Positions 9,978 through 19,572 of a stretch of 38,578 bases of DNA are shown piece after piece. Position 1 is the first letter of the stretch. The number at the start of each line of letters is the position of its first letter. The DNA comes from an uncultured Pelagibacteraceae bacterium (lineage in GTDB: Bacteria; Pseudomonadota; Alphaproteobacteria; Pelagibacterales; Pelagibacteraceae). The notes below the pieces were generated by a model. The model saw nothing but the letters and a program-made list of their open reading frames with translations, did no database searches and had not been told where the DNA came from. The translations under genes were made by a program, and so were the position numbers. The stretch is from the NCBI GenBank assembly GCA_902614125.1, contig CACMJW010000009.1:1-38578 (forward strand), read 5' to 3'.

Positions 9978-10001
9978 ATATTAAACAGCGTAATAAAATA
10001 A

Positions 10002-10007
10002 TATAAT
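10002..10007 (+). promoter_or_regulatory. -10 box of the aminotransferase gene, probably giving a leaderless mRNA
   Basis: A perfect TATAAT lies 6 bp upstream of the ATG at 10014. With the usual 6-8 bp from -10 to start, transcription would begin at or next to the A of the ATG. No convincing -35 is seen. No Shine-Dalgarno sequence is present in the remaining few bases. Confidence 0.4.
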
Positions 10008-10013
10008 ATTTCA

Positions 10014-11213
10014 ATGAGCATTATATCAGACAGTCTAAAAAGAATTAAACCATCACCCACACTTGCAGTAACTCAAAAAGCTAGAGAATTGAAAGCAGCT
10101 GGGAAAGATGTAATTGCTCTTGGAGCGGGAGAACCCGATTTTGATACTCCAGATAACGTAAAGGATGCCGCTATTAAAGCAATTAAAGATGGTGACACAA
10201 AATATACTGCTGTTGATGGAACACCAGCATTAAAAAAAGCTATTTCAGAAAAGTTTAAGAGAGAAAATAATATAAACTATAATACTGATGAAATTACAGT
10301 AGGCGCTGGTGGCAAGCATGTAATTTATAATTTAATGATGGCAACATTAAATAAAGACGATGAGGTTATAATTCCAGCGCCCTATTGGGTGTCCTATCCT
10401 GATATAGTATTATTAGCTGGAGCAAATCCTGTTGTAATTGAATGCTCAGAGGATCAAGGATTTAAACTTACAGCTAAAGATTTGGAAAGCGTAATAACCA
10501 ATAACACTAAGTGGTTAATTTTAAATTCACCTTCAAATCCAACAGGTGCTTGCTACTCTGAACAAGAAATTAAAAATTTAGCAATGGTTTTAAAAAGAAA
10601 TCCTCACGTAAATATTTTGAGCGATGATATTTATGAACATGTAGTTTATGAAGATTTCAAATTTTTTACAATGGCACAGATACCCGAATTAAAAAATAAA
10701 GTTGTTACAATGAATGGCGTTAGTAAATCTTATGCGATGACAGGTTGGAGAATTGGATATGCTGGAGGTTCAAAAGAATTAATAAAAGCTATTGCAAAAA
10801 TTCAATCACAATCTACAACAAATCCATCTTCAATAAGTCAAGCAGCAGCCGTAGAAGCTTTGAATGGTAATCAAGATTTCATATCAGTTAGATCTAAAGC
10901 TTTTCAAGAAAGAAGAGATTTTGTAGTGAATTCATTAAATGAAATTAATGGAATTAGTTGTATTAAACCTGATGGAGCATTTTATGTTTTCCCAAATTGC
11001 AAGGCACTTTTGGGAAAAAAAGATAAATCAGGAAAAAAATTAGAAAATGATACTGATTTTGTCCAGTCTTTGTTGGAAAATAATAATGTAGCTGTTGTTC
11101 AAGGGTCAGCATTTGGTCTAGATGGTTTTTTTAGGATTTCTTATGCTACATCAATGAGCAATTTAGAAAAAGCAATGAAAAGGCTAAAAGAATTTTGTGA
11201 CAGTCTAGTTTAA
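10014..11213 (+). CDS. aspC: Aspartate aminotransferase family (class I, PLP)
   Basis: Fold-type I PLP enzyme of 399 aa interconverting aspartate/oxaloacetate and glutamate/2-oxoglutarate in the cytosol. Marks: N-terminal LGAGEPDFDTPDNVKDAA, the cofactor-ring region NSPSNPTGACYSEQEI, the aspartate of SDDIYEHVVYEDF, the PLP lysine K238 in GVSKSYAMTGWRIGY, and an arginine of FRISYATS for substrate carboxylate binding. This is the subgroup I-gamma pattern common in alphaproteobacteria, whose members may also act on prephenate or aromatic substrates. It is divergent from uvrB across 36 bp and ends one base from the convergent epimerase gene. Confidence 0.9.
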   Translation: MSIISDSLKRIKPSPTLAVTQKARELKAAGKDVIALGAGEPDFDTPDNVKDAAIKAIKDGDTKYTAVDGTPALKKAISEKFKRENNINYNTDEITVGAGGKHVIYNLMMATLNKDDEVIIPAPYWVSYPDIVLLAGANPVVIECSEDQGFKLTAKDLESVITNNTKWLILNSPSNPTGACYSEQEIKNLAMVLKRNPHVNILSDDIYEHVVYEDFKFFTMAQIPELKNKVVTMNGVSKSYAMTGWRIGYAGGSKELIKAIAKIQSQSTTNPSSISQAAAVEALNGNQDFISVRSKAFQERRDFVVNSLNEINGISCIKPDGAFYVFPNCKALLGKKDKSGKKLENDTDFVQSLLENNNVAVVQGSAFGLDGFFRISYATSMSNLEKAMKRLKEFCDSLV

Positions 11214-11214
11214 A

Positions 11215-12237
11215 TTATACTAATCCTAACCTTACAACTGATTTAGCATTTTCGGATATGCACCCTTTGGCTGGTTTGAATTTAAAGCCTAATATTTCTT
11301 CTGCATAAGATGTATCTGTCTGCATCATTATTCCAAGATCGGGTATCATTGTTTTTGCACTAGAATCTATGTAGCTAATTAATTTAACCATTAAATTTGG
11401 TAATTCTTTTTTGGGAAGTTTTTTTTTGTACTCAGGCATTGCCTCAGCAATTAATTGAGATAATTCAACTAACTTCTTAACCTCTTTTCCAACAATTAAT
11501 CTTCTTCCCCCAACTTTGTTATTTCCTATACACGCGACATGAGCTTTTGCTATATCTTTAACATCAGAAATCAATACTGCAAATTTTGGTGCTCCTGGAA
11601 ATTTGCCTTTCATAAATTGTCTTATGTATTCAATTGAGGTACCACCTTTTTTATCTAATGCATCACCAAAAACTCCTCCAGGATTAATTGTAGTTAATTT
11701 ATTTTTTAACCCTTTGCTCTCCATCAATCTCCAAGCTGCTTTTTCAGCTTTTGTTTTTGATAAAAAATAGTCACTTACACCTTCAATCCAATTTTCATCA
11801 GACCAATCATTTTCTCCAAATGTGTAAGGGTTGGTTCTATTGGGTTTTCTAAACATTGCAACGATTGAGGAGGTTTTAATTATTTGTTCTACACTAGCAT
11901 TTAACCCTGCATTTAAGACTCTCAAAGTTCCATCTACAGCAACAGGTAACAAGCTTTCTCTATTACTTGACACCTTCATTGGAAAAGGAGAGGCAACATG
12001 AAAAATATAACGACAACCTTTAGATGCTTCATTCCACCCATCATCTTTTAAAAGGTCTAATTCAACAAATGATAATTTCTCAGTTGATGCATATTTGCTT
12101 ATAGTTTGTTTAGTTTGATCAACTAAATTGTTATTTCTTATGGTTCCTAAAACTTCGTATCCTGCATTCAATAATTCTATAGCAGTGTGTTTTGCAATCC
12201 ATCCACTTATACCAGTTAATAATACTTTATTAATCAT
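11215..12237 (-). CDS. NAD(P)-dependent epimerase/reductase, dihydroflavonol-reductase-like
   Basis: Extended-SDR protein of 340 aa. The N-terminal nucleotide motif is TGISGWIAKHTAIELL (GxxGxxA), followed by TIRNN at the cofactor-specificity position. HVASPF and the catalytic Y-F-L-S-K (YxxxK, about residue 157) are present, as is NPGGVFGDAL. This combination is that of dihydroflavonol 4-reductase/cinnamyl-alcohol dehydrogenase relatives, which in bacteria reduce various aldehydes or ketones. The real substrate is unknown. It lies downstream of trxB on the same strand (38-bp gap) and ends convergently with the aminotransferase gene. Confidence 0.8.
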   Translation of the reverse strand: MINKVLLTGISGWIAKHTAIELLNAGYEVLGTIRNNNLVDQTKQTISKYASTEKLSFVELDLLKDDGWNEASKGCRYIFHVASPFPMKVSSNRESLLPVAVDGTLRVLNAGLNASVEQIIKTSSIVAMFRKPNRTNPYTFGENDWSDENWIEGVSDYFLSKTKAEKAAWRLMESKGLKNKLTTINPGGVFGDALDKKGGTSIEYIRQFMKGKFPGAPKFAVLISDVKDIAKAHVACIGNNKVGGRRLIVGKEVKKLVELSQLIAEAMPEYKKKLPKKELPNLMVKLISYIDSSAKTMIPDLGIMMQTDTSYAEEILGFKFKPAKGCISENAKSVVRLGLV

Positions 12238-12275
12238 TTATGCTACTTACATTTATATCAGAAAATTTGTAATTT

Positions 12276-13220
12276 TTAATGAGATAAAAATTTCTCAGCC
12301 TCTAAGGCTGCCATACATCCCATTCCTGCAGCAGTAACTGCCTGTCTAAATGTTTTATCCTTTACATCTCCAGCCGCATAAACACCCGGAACATTTGTTG
12401 AAGTTGAGTCTGCTTTAGTTATTAAATAACCTTCATTGTCCATTTCTAATTGATTTTTAAATAATTCAGTCGCAGGATCGTGACCAATTGCAATAAATAG
12501 CCCATCAATTTTTAATTCTTTAACTTCATTCGATTTTACATTTTTTATTTTAAGGCCAGTTACATTTTTTGGTTCTTTTTCACCTATAACTTCTTCAACA
12601 ACAGAATCCCAAATAATTTCAATTTTTTTGTTTTCCATTAATTTTTTCTGAAGCATTTTTTCTGCTCTTAATGAGTCTCGTCTGTGAATTAATTGAACTT
12701 TAGAAGCAAATTTTGTTAAGAACATTGCTTCCTCAACAGCCGCATTACCTCCACCAACAACTGCTACTGTTTTATCTTTAAAAAAAAATCCATCACACGT
12801 CGCGCATGCTGAAACACCAAATCCTCTAAAATTTTGCTCTGAGTCTAATTTTAACCATCTCGCTTGAGCCCCTGTTGATATAATTATAGAGTCAGCAGTA
12901 TAAGTTTGTCCACTATCACCAACTGCTGCAAAAGGTGTTTTTTTGAGATCAACAGATTTTATATGGTCTTGTATCATTTCTGTTCCAACAGCTTCAGCTT
13001 GTCCACGCATTTGGTCCATCAACCAGGGGCCTTGAATTACATCTTTAAAACCTGGGTAATTTTCAACATCAGTCGTAGTTGTTAATTGTCCACCTGGCTG
13101 AATTCCATGAACTAATATTGGGTTAAGCATTGCTCTTGCAGCATAAACTGCTGCAGTGTATCCGGCAGGGCCAGATCCAATTATTAACACTTTTGTGTGT
13201 TTAGTTGGATTTTCACTCAT
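12276..13220 (-). CDS. trxB: Thioredoxin-disulfide reductase
   Basis: FAD/NADPH enzyme of 314 aa that keeps thioredoxin reduced in the cytosol. The sequence shows the FAD motif GSGPAGYTAAVYAAR, the redox-active C139-A-T-C142 (SACATCDG), the NADPH motif GGGNAAVEEA with HRRDSLRAE for the 2'-phosphate, and the C-terminal FAD motif GVYAAGDVKDKTFRQAVTAAGMG. Length matches E. coli TrxB (about 320 aa). It is divergent from the ELM1-family gene with only 21 bp between the two start codons. Confidence 0.96.
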   Translation of the reverse strand: MSENPTKHTKVLIIGSGPAGYTAAVYAARAMLNPILVHGIQPGGQLTTTTDVENYPGFKDVIQGPWLMDQMRGQAEAVGTEMIQDHIKSVDLKKTPFAAVGDSGQTYTADSIIISTGAQARWLKLDSEQNFRGFGVSACATCDGFFFKDKTVAVVGGGNAAVEEAMFLTKFASKVQLIHRRDSLRAEKMLQKKLMENKKIEIIWDSVVEEVIGEKEPKNVTGLKIKNVKSNEVKELKIDGLFIAIGHDPATELFKNQLEMDNEGYLITKADSTSTNVPGVYAAGDVKDKTFRQAVTAAGMGCMAALEAEKFLSH

Positions 13221-13230
13221 ATGGAAGCTA

Positions 13231-13236
13231 TATAAT
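13231..13236 (+). promoter_or_regulatory. -10 box of the ELM1-family gene within a 21-bp divergent gap
   Basis: A perfect TATAAT ends 5 bp before the ATG at 13242, so the transcript would start at or almost at the ATG. The whole gap between the divergent trxB and ELM1-family start codons is 21 bp, so any -35 must lie in or next to the trxB start. Confidence 0.4.
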
Positions 13237-13241
13237 AATAA

Positions 13242-14186
13242 ATGTCGAAATTAAAAGGTTTATTGTTAACAGAAGGTATGCATGGAATGATAAGCCAAGT
13301 TGAAGGTTTAGCTAAAGCCCTAAATATTAATTTTACTCACCGAACAGTTGAACTTAAAAGTTTTTGGAAATTTATTCCACCAAATTTAACTCCAAGGTCA
13401 AATATTTCTTTTAAAGAATTTGAAGTACCTGACTTTGATTTAATTATCTCGTGTGGAAGAAAAAGTGTAATTCCATCAATTTATTTGAAGCAAAACTCAA
13501 GAAAACAAATTTATAATATTCACGTCCAGGACCCTAAAATAAACGTTAAATTATTTGATTTTATTATTGCACCTGAGCATGATGAAATTAGTGGTTCAAA
13601 CGTCATCTCCACAAAAGGAGCAATACACTATTTAAATAAATCCGAAATTGTATCTAATTCTGAATATCTTAAATCATTAATCAAAACAGATAAAAGAAAA
13701 ATCATTTCATTAATTCTAGGTGGTCCTACAAAATATTATGAATATTCGAAAGAAAATATTGAAAAAATATTTAATAAGTTGAGAAATTTGATTCAAAAAG
13801 AGGACTTTCAATTAGTGGTAATACCCTCCATGAGAACTCCAAAAAACATAATACAGTTTGCTAAAGAATTTTTTGGTGAAAATCATACTATAATAGAACA
13901 AGTAGATAAAAAGGCATATTTGTCAGCTTTAGCATTATCTGAATTTATTGTTGTAACATGCGATTCTAGCTCAATGATTTCCGAGGCAGCTCTCACTGGT
14001 AAGCCAATATATGTGGCCAATATTTTACCAAAAAGAAAAGATAAAAGATTTCAAAAATTTAGAAAATTATTTAAAGATTTGAACATTATTAAAAATTTAG
14101 ATGATAATCATGAAAATTGGAGTTATGAAATATTAGATGAAACAAATAGAGTTGCTAAAATAATCAAAGAGAGATTAAATATTTAA
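13242..14186 (+). CDS. ELM1-family protein (mitochondrial-fission ELM1-like)
   Basis: Protein of 314 aa matching the bacterial relatives of plant ELM1 in layout. It has an N-terminal LLLTEGMHGMISQVEGLAKAL, a conserved DFDLIISCGRKSVIPSIYLK, a NIHVQDPKI segment, LGGPTKYYEYSKENI, and a C-terminal half with SSSMISEAALTGKPIYV that looks like a GT-B glycosyltransferase donor-binding domain. Plant ELM1 recruits a dynamin to mitochondria; the bacterial role is not established. The fold and the envelope-type genes that such proteins often accompany suggest a glycosyltransferase-like function. Its stop overlaps the start of the next gene (TAATG), so the two products are probably made together. Confidence 0.75.
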   Translation: MSKLKGLLLTEGMHGMISQVEGLAKALNINFTHRTVELKSFWKFIPPNLTPRSNISFKEFEVPDFDLIISCGRKSVIPSIYLKQNSRKQIYNIHVQDPKINVKLFDFIIAPEHDEISGSNVISTKGAIHYLNKSEIVSNSEYLKSLIKTDKRKIISLILGGPTKYYEYSKENIEKIFNKLRNLIQKEDFQLVVIPSMRTPKNIIQFAKEFFGENHTIIEQVDKKAYLSALALSEFIVVTCDSSSMISEAALTGKPIYVANILPKRKDKRFQKFRKLFKDLNIIKNLDDNHENWSYEILDETNRVAKIIKERLNI

Positions 14187-14848
14187 TGTCATTTTTAAAT
14201 TCTGTAATAAATAATTCAAAAAAATTTGATGATCCTTTTCAACATTGGGAATTAGATCAACCTTTAACAGACGAACAAATTAATGAGATAATTACAGCTG
14301 ATATAGATGACCCCACTAAACACAGTTTAAATTATGACGGTACAAGAGCCATCGATGGTGGTGAGGGAATATTTAGAGAGGGAATTTCAAATGGAGGTAA
14401 GGCACTCAAATTCAGATGTTTTGTAACAAAAGAAAATTCACAACAATTTCCATTTTTAATGCAATTGATAGAAGAGCTTAGATCAAAAGATACACATAAA
14501 AAAATATCAGATTTAATAAATAAGGATTTATCTAATTCTTACGTTAGAGTGGAAGTAATATGTGATAGAAAGGGTTTTTGGCTCAAGCCTCACTGTGATA
14601 TTAAAGAGAAACAAATGTCTTGCTTATTATTTGTAAACAAATTTAATGAAAGTGAAGATTTGGGCACAGATTTTTATGATGAAAAATTAAACAAAATAAA
14701 AACACTTCCGTACAAAGATAATTATGGATATTTTTTTTCAAGTGGACCTAATACTTGGCATGGAATGGAAAAGAAAGAGATAGTAAAAGAGAGAAGGTGT
14801 TTACAAGTTAATTATGTAAGTTTTGAGACAGATTGGAAAGTCTTTTAG
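14186..14848 (+). CDS. 2-oxoglutarate/Fe(II) oxygenase-like protein
   Basis: Protein of 220 aa with the facial triad expected of 2OG-Fe(II) dioxygenases: H136-C-D138 (KPHCDIKEK) and distal H192 (TWHGME). Basic residues (KERRCLQ) follow about 11 residues later and could bind the 2-oxoglutarate carboxylate. The NYV strand near the C-terminus fits the double-stranded beta-helix. The first 130 residues carry no motif I recognise. Translation is probably coupled to the ELM1-family gene through the TAATG overlap. The substrate is unknown; an oxygenase modifying a lipid, sugar or protein of the envelope is only a guess from the partner. Confidence 0.65.
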   Translation: MSFLNSVINNSKKFDDPFQHWELDQPLTDEQINEIITADIDDPTKHSLNYDGTRAIDGGEGIFREGISNGGKALKFRCFVTKENSQQFPFLMQLIEELRSKDTHKKISDLINKDLSNSYVRVEVICDRKGFWLKPHCDIKEKQMSCLLFVNKFNESEDLGTDFYDEKLNKIKTLPYKDNYGYFFSSGPNTWHGMEKKEIVKERRCLQVNYVSFETDWKVF

Positions 14849-15063
14849 TTTGCTGACATCAATAATCTATATAACGAAGCAAAAATACCGTGACCTGATA
14901 GTTCTATCAGTAATATAATTGCTCCAAAAAAAATTATTCTTTTGTTCACTTTAATAAAAGTACTAATATTAATAAAAACCAAAAAAAAGCGTAATAATAA
15001 TATATATATTTTTTTGCAAACATTTTTGGCACACTTAATTGTTCATCTTTATTTTTTTTTTTT
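14849..15063. other. Intergenic stretch between convergent genes, with a short hairpin and two tiny ORFs
   Basis: These 215 bp lie between the 2OG oxygenase-like gene (plus) and carB (minus). They contain an inverted repeat CTGATAG-TT-CTATCAG at 14895-14910, and a homopolymer T run at about 15050-15065 next to the carB stop. The T run has no clear GC hairpin before it. On the minus strand, two very small hydrophobic ORFs overlap as GTGA: 14946-15023 (25 codons, ATG) and 14845-14949 (34 codons, GTG). Neither has a ribosome-binding site I would trust, so I do not call them genes. Confidence 0.5.
14895..14910. repeat. Short inverted repeat between convergent genes
   Basis: Perfect 7-bp arms CTGATAG / CTATCAG separated by TT. 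On the minus strand a GTATTTTTGC tract follows about 8 nt later, so it could be a weak terminator for the carAB transcript. There is no direct T run after the stem on either strand. Confidence 0.3.
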
Positions 15064-18000
15064 TTATTTCTTGGCATCTTGAAGAGATTTAACAGTTAAT
15101 TTTTTTGTTTTAAGTGACCTAATCGCCTCAATAAAAGCATATGCTGTTGACATATTAGTACAGTAAGGAATTTTGTTTGCCAAAGTCCCTCTCCTTAATG
15201 CCCTTGCATCACTAATTCTATGTTCACTATTTCCACCACCAGTATTAATGACTAACGATATTTTATTTGAATTTAAAATATCAACTATATGAGGTTTGCC
15301 ACTGCTAACCTTGTTTATTTTTTTACATTTCATTCCATTTTGCTCAAGAACTTTTGCAGTTCCTTTTGTTGCAGATAGCGTGAACCCAAGTTTTGTTAAT
15401 CTTTGGGCTAAACCAACCACTTCTTGTTTGTGCGAATCTTTTACTGATAAAAATGCCAAACCTTTGATTGGTAAAGAATTAGATGCAGCAATTTGACTTT
15501 TTGCAATTGCAATACCAAAATCATCATCAAACCCCATTACCTCACCAGTCGATTTCATTTCAGGTCCAAGTAAAAGATCACTATCTGGAAACTTGTTGAA
15601 TGGAAAAACAGCCTCTTTAACTGCAAATCTTTTATTCGTTTTATATTTTAATTTGTATCTAGACAGTTTTTCACCAGCCATAACCCTTGAAGCAATTTTT
15701 GCTAAAGGAATTCCGGTTGCTTTAGATACAAAAGGTACCGTTCTGCTGGCTCTAGGATTTACCTCAATTACAAAAATCTCATCGTTTTTGATTGCAAATT
15801 GAATATTTAACAAACCCTTTACTTTCAAGGCCAATGCTAACTTTCTAGTTTGAATTTTTATTTCTTTTAAAATATTTTCTTTAATTGAAACTGGCGGCAG
15901 ACAACACGCAGAGTCCCCCGAATGTATACCTGCTTCCTCAATATGTTGCATAATACCAGCCACATAAACGTCTTTGCCGTCTGATATTGCATCCACATCA
16001 ACTTCCATCGCATTATCGATAAATTTATCGATTAATATTGGATTTTGATCTGAAGCTATAAATGCCTCATTTATAAAATTTGTTAATTGGCTCTTGTCAT
16101 GAACAATTTCCATAGCTCTACCTCCCAACACATAGGAAGGTCTTACTACCACTGGCAGCCCAATTTTTTCTGTCAATTTAATTGCTTGATTAAATTTGTA
16201 TGCAATTCCACTATCAGCTTGTTTTAGTTTAAGTTTTATTAGCAAATCTCTAAATCTGTCTCTATCCTCTGCAAGATCAATCGAGGAATATTGAGTTCCT
16301 AGAATAGGTAATTTGTTATCGTGCAAAAATTTAGCAAGTTTAATTGGAGTTTGCCCACCAAATTGTGCAATTACTCCTAGCAAAGAACCTTTTGATTTCT
16401 CTTTTAAAATTATATTTTGCACATACTCCTCAACCAATGGTTCAAAATATAATCTATCACTCGTATCATAATCTGTAGATACTGTCTCTGGATTACAATT
16501 TACCATTATTGTTTCAAATCCTGCTTCTTTAAGAGAAAAACTTGCCTGACAGCAGCAATAGTCAAATTCAATTCCTTGCCCTATTCTATTAGGACCACCA
16601 CCTAAAATTATAATCTTCTTTTTACTTGATGGATCAGCTTCACATTCTGTTTTAATCGAAAAATTCCTTTGATATGTAGAATACATATATGGTGTAAAAG
16701 ACCTAAATTCAGCTGCACAAGTATCTACTTTTTTGTAAACCGGAAAAACCTTCAAAGCTGTTCTTTTAGATCTAATTATATTTTCTTTTAATTTTGTAAG
16801 GTTTGATAATTTTTTGTCAGAAAATCCAATTGATTTTATTCTATTAAACTCATCGTAAGATTTTGGAACCCCCTTTTTTATTATATTATTTTCTTCATCT
16901 ATAATTTCTTTAATTTGATTTAGGAACCAAGGATCAACTTTTGATAGTTTGTAAATTTTATCTAAAGGAATTTTCTTTCTAAATGCGTCTGCTATTAAAA
17001 GTAATTTGTTTGGAATATTAATTTTTAATTGTTTTAAAACCTCACTTTTTGAATATCCAAATATATCATCTAGACCAGACAAACCCGTTTCAAGAGAAAC
17101 CAATGCTTTTTGAAAGGACTCTTTAAAATTTCTTCCAATCGCCATTGCTTCACCAACCGACCTCATAGAGGTGCCTAACAGTGCTTTGGTGTCTGCAAAT
17201 TTTTCAAACGTAAATCTTGGTATTTTTGTTACTACATAATCAATCGTTGGTTCAAAAGATGCTGGTGTTACTTTTGTTATTTCATTTTGAAGTTCGTCTA
17301 AAGTATATCCAACTGCCAATTTTGCAGCTACTTTTGCAATTGGAAAACCAGTTGCTTTTGAGGCAAGAGCAGATGACCTTGAGACTCTTGGATTCATTTC
17401 AATGATAACCATTCTTCCATCTTTAGGATTGATTGCAAACTGAACGTTCGATCCACCAGTTTCAACACCAATTTTTCTCAAACATGCTATCGAAGCATTT
17501 CTCATTACTTGATATTCCTTGTCAGTAAGTGTCAATGCTGGTGCGATTGTAACAGAGTCACCCGTATGAATTCCCATTGGATCAACATTTTCAATAGAGC
17601 AAATTATTATGCAGTTATCATTTTTGTCTCTAACCACCTCCATTTCAAATTCTTTCCAACCATCCAAACACTCTTCAACTAGAACTTGGCTTTGTGGAGA
17701 TTCGTGCATTCCTTCTTTTACAATTTTGAAAAAATCTTTTTTAGTTCTTGCTATACCCCCACCTAAACCCCCTAGTGTAAATGATGGTCTTATTATTGCT
17801 GGAAGACCAATTTTAGATAAACACCTTTTAGCATTACTAAAGTTATTCAAAATTTCGGATTTAGGTAAATCGATACCTATGTCAGACATATTCTTTCTGA
17901 ACTTCTTTCTATCCTCTGCATTTTCAATTGCCTTTGAGTTTGCGCCTATAAGTTCAATTTTATATTTTTTTAATAGACCGCTCTTTTCAGCTTTTATCGC

Positions 18001-18294
18001 TAGGTTAAGAGCAGTCTGACCACCCATTGTTGGTAATATTGCTTGGGGTTTTTCTTTCTTTATAACTTCTTCAAGTATTTCTATAGAAATTGGCTCAATA
18101 TAAGTTTTGTCAGCCACTCCTGGATCAGTCATTATTGTGGCTGGGTTTGAATTTATTAATACTACTTTAAAACCCTCATCTTTGAGAGCTTTGCATGCTT
18201 GAGTACCTGAGTAATCAAATTCGCAAGCTTGACCAATAATAATTGGACCTGCGCCTATGACTAAAATTTTTTTAATATCTTTTCTTTTTGGCAT
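15064..18294 (-). CDS. carB: Carbamoyl-phosphate synthase large chain
   Basis: ATP-grasp enzyme of 1076 aa forming carbamoyl phosphate from ammonia (supplied by CarA), bicarbonate and two ATP, for pyrimidine and arginine synthesis. The two homologous halves are visible: [21 protein letters not shown] in the first and [20 protein letters not shown] in the second. Each is followed by an ATP-grasp domain ([26 protein letters not shown]) with its metal-binding [13 protein letters not shown] or [14 protein letters not shown] segment. A C-terminal MGS-like allosteric domain occupies about residues 940-1070. Length equals the bacterial norm (about 1073). Its ATG at 18294 overlaps carA by 23 nt. Confidence 0.97.
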   Translation of the reverse strand: MPKRKDIKKILVIGAGPIIIGQACEFDYSGTQACKALKDEGFKVVLINSNPATIMTDPGVADKTYIEPISIEILEEVIKKEKPQAILPTMGGQTALNLAIKAEKSGLLKKYKIELIGANSKAIENAEDRKKFRKNMSDIGIDLPKSEILNNFSNAKRCLSKIGLPAIIRPSFTLGGLGGGIARTKKDFFKIVKEGMHESPQSQVLVEECLDGWKEFEMEVVRDKNDNCIIICSIENVDPMGIHTGDSVTIAPALTLTDKEYQVMRNASIACLRKIGVETGGSNVQFAINPKDGRMVIIEMNPRVSRSSALASKATGFPIAKVAAKLAVGYTLDELQNEITKVTPASFEPTIDYVVTKIPRFTFEKFADTKALLGTSMRSVGEAMAIGRNFKESFQKALVSLETGLSGLDDIFGYSKSEVLKQLKINIPNKLLLIADAFRKKIPLDKIYKLSKVDPWFLNQIKEIIDEENNIIKKGVPKSYDEFNRIKSIGFSDKKLSNLTKLKENIIRSKRTALKVFPVYKKVDTCAAEFRSFTPYMYSTYQRNFSIKTECEADPSSKKKIIILGGGPNRIGQGIEFDYCCCQASFSLKEAGFETIMVNCNPETVSTDYDTSDRLYFEPLVEEYVQNIILKEKSKGSLLGVIAQFGGQTPIKLAKFLHDNKLPILGTQYSSIDLAEDRDRFRDLLIKLKLKQADSGIAYKFNQAIKLTEKIGLPVVVRPSYVLGGRAMEIVHDKSQLTNFINEAFIASDQNPILIDKFIDNAMEVDVDAISDGKDVYVAGIMQHIEEAGIHSGDSACCLPPVSIKENILKEIKIQTRKLALALKVKGLLNIQFAIKNDEIFVIEVNPRASRTVPFVSKATGIPLAKIASRVMAGEKLSRYKLKYKTNKRFAVKEAVFPFNKFPDSDLLLGPEMKSTGEVMGFDDDFGIAIAKSQIAASNSLPIKGLAFLSVKDSHKQEVVGLAQRLTKLGFTLSATKGTAKVLEQNGMKCKKINKVSSGKPHIVDILNSNKISLVINTGGGNSEHRISDARALRRGTLANKIPYCTNMSTAYAFIEAIRSLKTKKLTVKSLQDAKK

Positions 18295-19465
18295 ATTTTT
18301 TTACTTCATTAATAAAATCACTAAAAAGGTAATGACTGTCTTGTGGTCCAGGATTAGACTCCGGATGATATTGAACAGAAAAAACTGGTTTATTTTTTAA
18401 TTTTATACCTTCTATACTATTGTCAAATAATGATGTGTGTGTAACAATTATGTTTTTATTTAAACTTTCTCTTACAACTTCAAAGCCATGATTTTGACTT
18501 GTTATCTCTACTTTTTTTGAAATTTGATTTTTTACAGGATGATTTGCTCCTCTATGACCTAGTTTCATTTTTTTTGTCTTACCATTTAAAGATAATGCTA
18601 GTATTTGATGACCTAAACAAATACCAAATATTGGAATGTTTGATTGAATTAATTTTTTTACAACAGGAATTGCATATTTTCCTGTTGCCGCAGGATCTCC
18701 AGGACCATTTGAAAGAAAAATGCCATGAGGTTTTAATCTTAATATTTCATCTGCATCTGTTTTACAATTAACTACTTTTACCTCACAATTATAATTAGAA
18801 AAATATCTTAAAATGTTTTTTTTTATTCCATAATCAATTGCAATTATTTTGAAAAGTTTTTTTTTATTTTTTAAATATCCATTTTTTTTATTCCATGTTT
18901 TTAAACCTTTCCAAATATACGATTTTTGAGTTGTAACAACTTCAGCAAGATCCATTCCATTTAAACCAGGCCATTTTATTGAGGCTCTGACTAATTTGTT
19001 TATATTAAATTTACCTGTTTTATTATTTGAAATTGTTCCTTTGGGAGCGCCTTTATCTCTAATATAATTAGTTAAACTTCTGGTATCTAAACCAGTAATT
19101 CCAACAATTTTATTTTTTTTTAGCCAATTATTTAAATCGAGCAGAGATCTATAATTTGATGGATTACTTATTTCTGAGTTAAAAATAACTCCTCTAGTCC
19201 AAATTTTTTCAGACTCTAAATCCTCATTATTTGTGCCAACATTACCGATATGTGGAAAAGTAAAGTTTATAATTTGACCCGCATAAGATGGATCAGAAAT
19301 AATTTCTTGGTAACCGGTCAATGATGTATTAAAACAAACCTCCCCAGTTACTTCACCCTGATATCCTAAGCCTAGTCCTTTAAAAATAGTCTTATTTTCA
19401 AGAACTAAAACAGCTGGGGGAAATTGAGATTTAATTGATAAATTTTTTTTACGTTTTAGATACAA
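18272..19465 (-). CDS. carA: Carbamoyl-phosphate synthase small chain
   Basis: Glutamine amidotransferase subunit of 397 aa that hydrolyses glutamine and channels ammonia to CarB. The N-terminal domain begins in register with other CarA proteins at [17 protein letters not shown] and includes [26 protein letters not shown]. The class I GATase domain has the nucleophile C283 in [12 protein letters not shown], a GPGDP oxyanion loop (SNGPGDPAA) and the H-x-E partner in YHPESNPGP. The frame opens with TTG at 19465, directly after an in-frame stop, and there is no ATG or GTG in the first 30 codons. The start is therefore TTG or a rarer codon such as the ATT of residue 11. CAAGAG about 6-10 nt upstream of the TTG could be its ribosome site. 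Confidence 0.95.
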   Translation of the reverse strand: MYLKRKKNLSIKSQFPPAVLVLENKTIFKGLGLGYQGEVTGEVCFNTSLTGYQEIISDPSYAGQIINFTFPHIGNVGTNNEDLESEKIWTRGVIFNSEISNPSNYRSLLDLNNWLKKNKIVGITGLDTRSLTNYIRDKGAPKGTISNNKTGKFNINKLVRASIKWPGLNGMDLAEVVTTQKSYIWKGLKTWNKKNGYLKNKKKLFKIIAIDYGIKKNILRYFSNYNCEVKVVNCKTDADEILRLKPHGIFLSNGPGDPAATGKYAIPVVKKLIQSNIPIFGICLGHQILALSLNGKTKKMKLGHRGANHPVKNQISKKVEITSQNHGFEVVRESLNKNIIVTHTSLFDNSIEGIKLKNKPVFSVQYHPESNPGPQDSHYLFSDFINEVKKYAKKKRY

Positions 19466-19469
19466 TTAC

Positions 19470-19481
19470 AACTCTTGAGTT
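19470..19481. repeat. Inverted repeat next to the carA start
   Basis: AACTC-TT-GAGTT, perfect 5-bp arms, begins 5 bp upstream of the carA TTG and would overlap its ribosome-binding region. A related dyad (19573-19585) abuts the divergent yqeY start; both contain GAGT(T/A)A. Confidence 0.3.
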
Positions 19482-19528
19482 AAAGGTTAATACTATAAAA
19501 CCTCTTTTTCCTCAACCTCTCTAATGTA

Positions 19529-19538
19529 TTTACGTAAA
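19529..19538. repeat. Palindrome TTTACGTAAA in the carA/yqeY divergent region
   Basis: A 10-bp perfect palindrome in the middle of the 122-bp gap between the divergent carA and yqeY genes. It contains CG at its centre, so it is less trivially AT-rich than most dyads here. A regulator site is possible but unproven. Confidence 0.25.
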
Positions 19539-19572
19539 AAAACAATTTATCTTTTGAAGAAATTCATCTATC

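Noticed and set aside
17609..18019. Open frame of 136 codons on the plus strand
   Set aside because: Antisense to the well-conserved ATP-grasp region of carB; no family features of its own.
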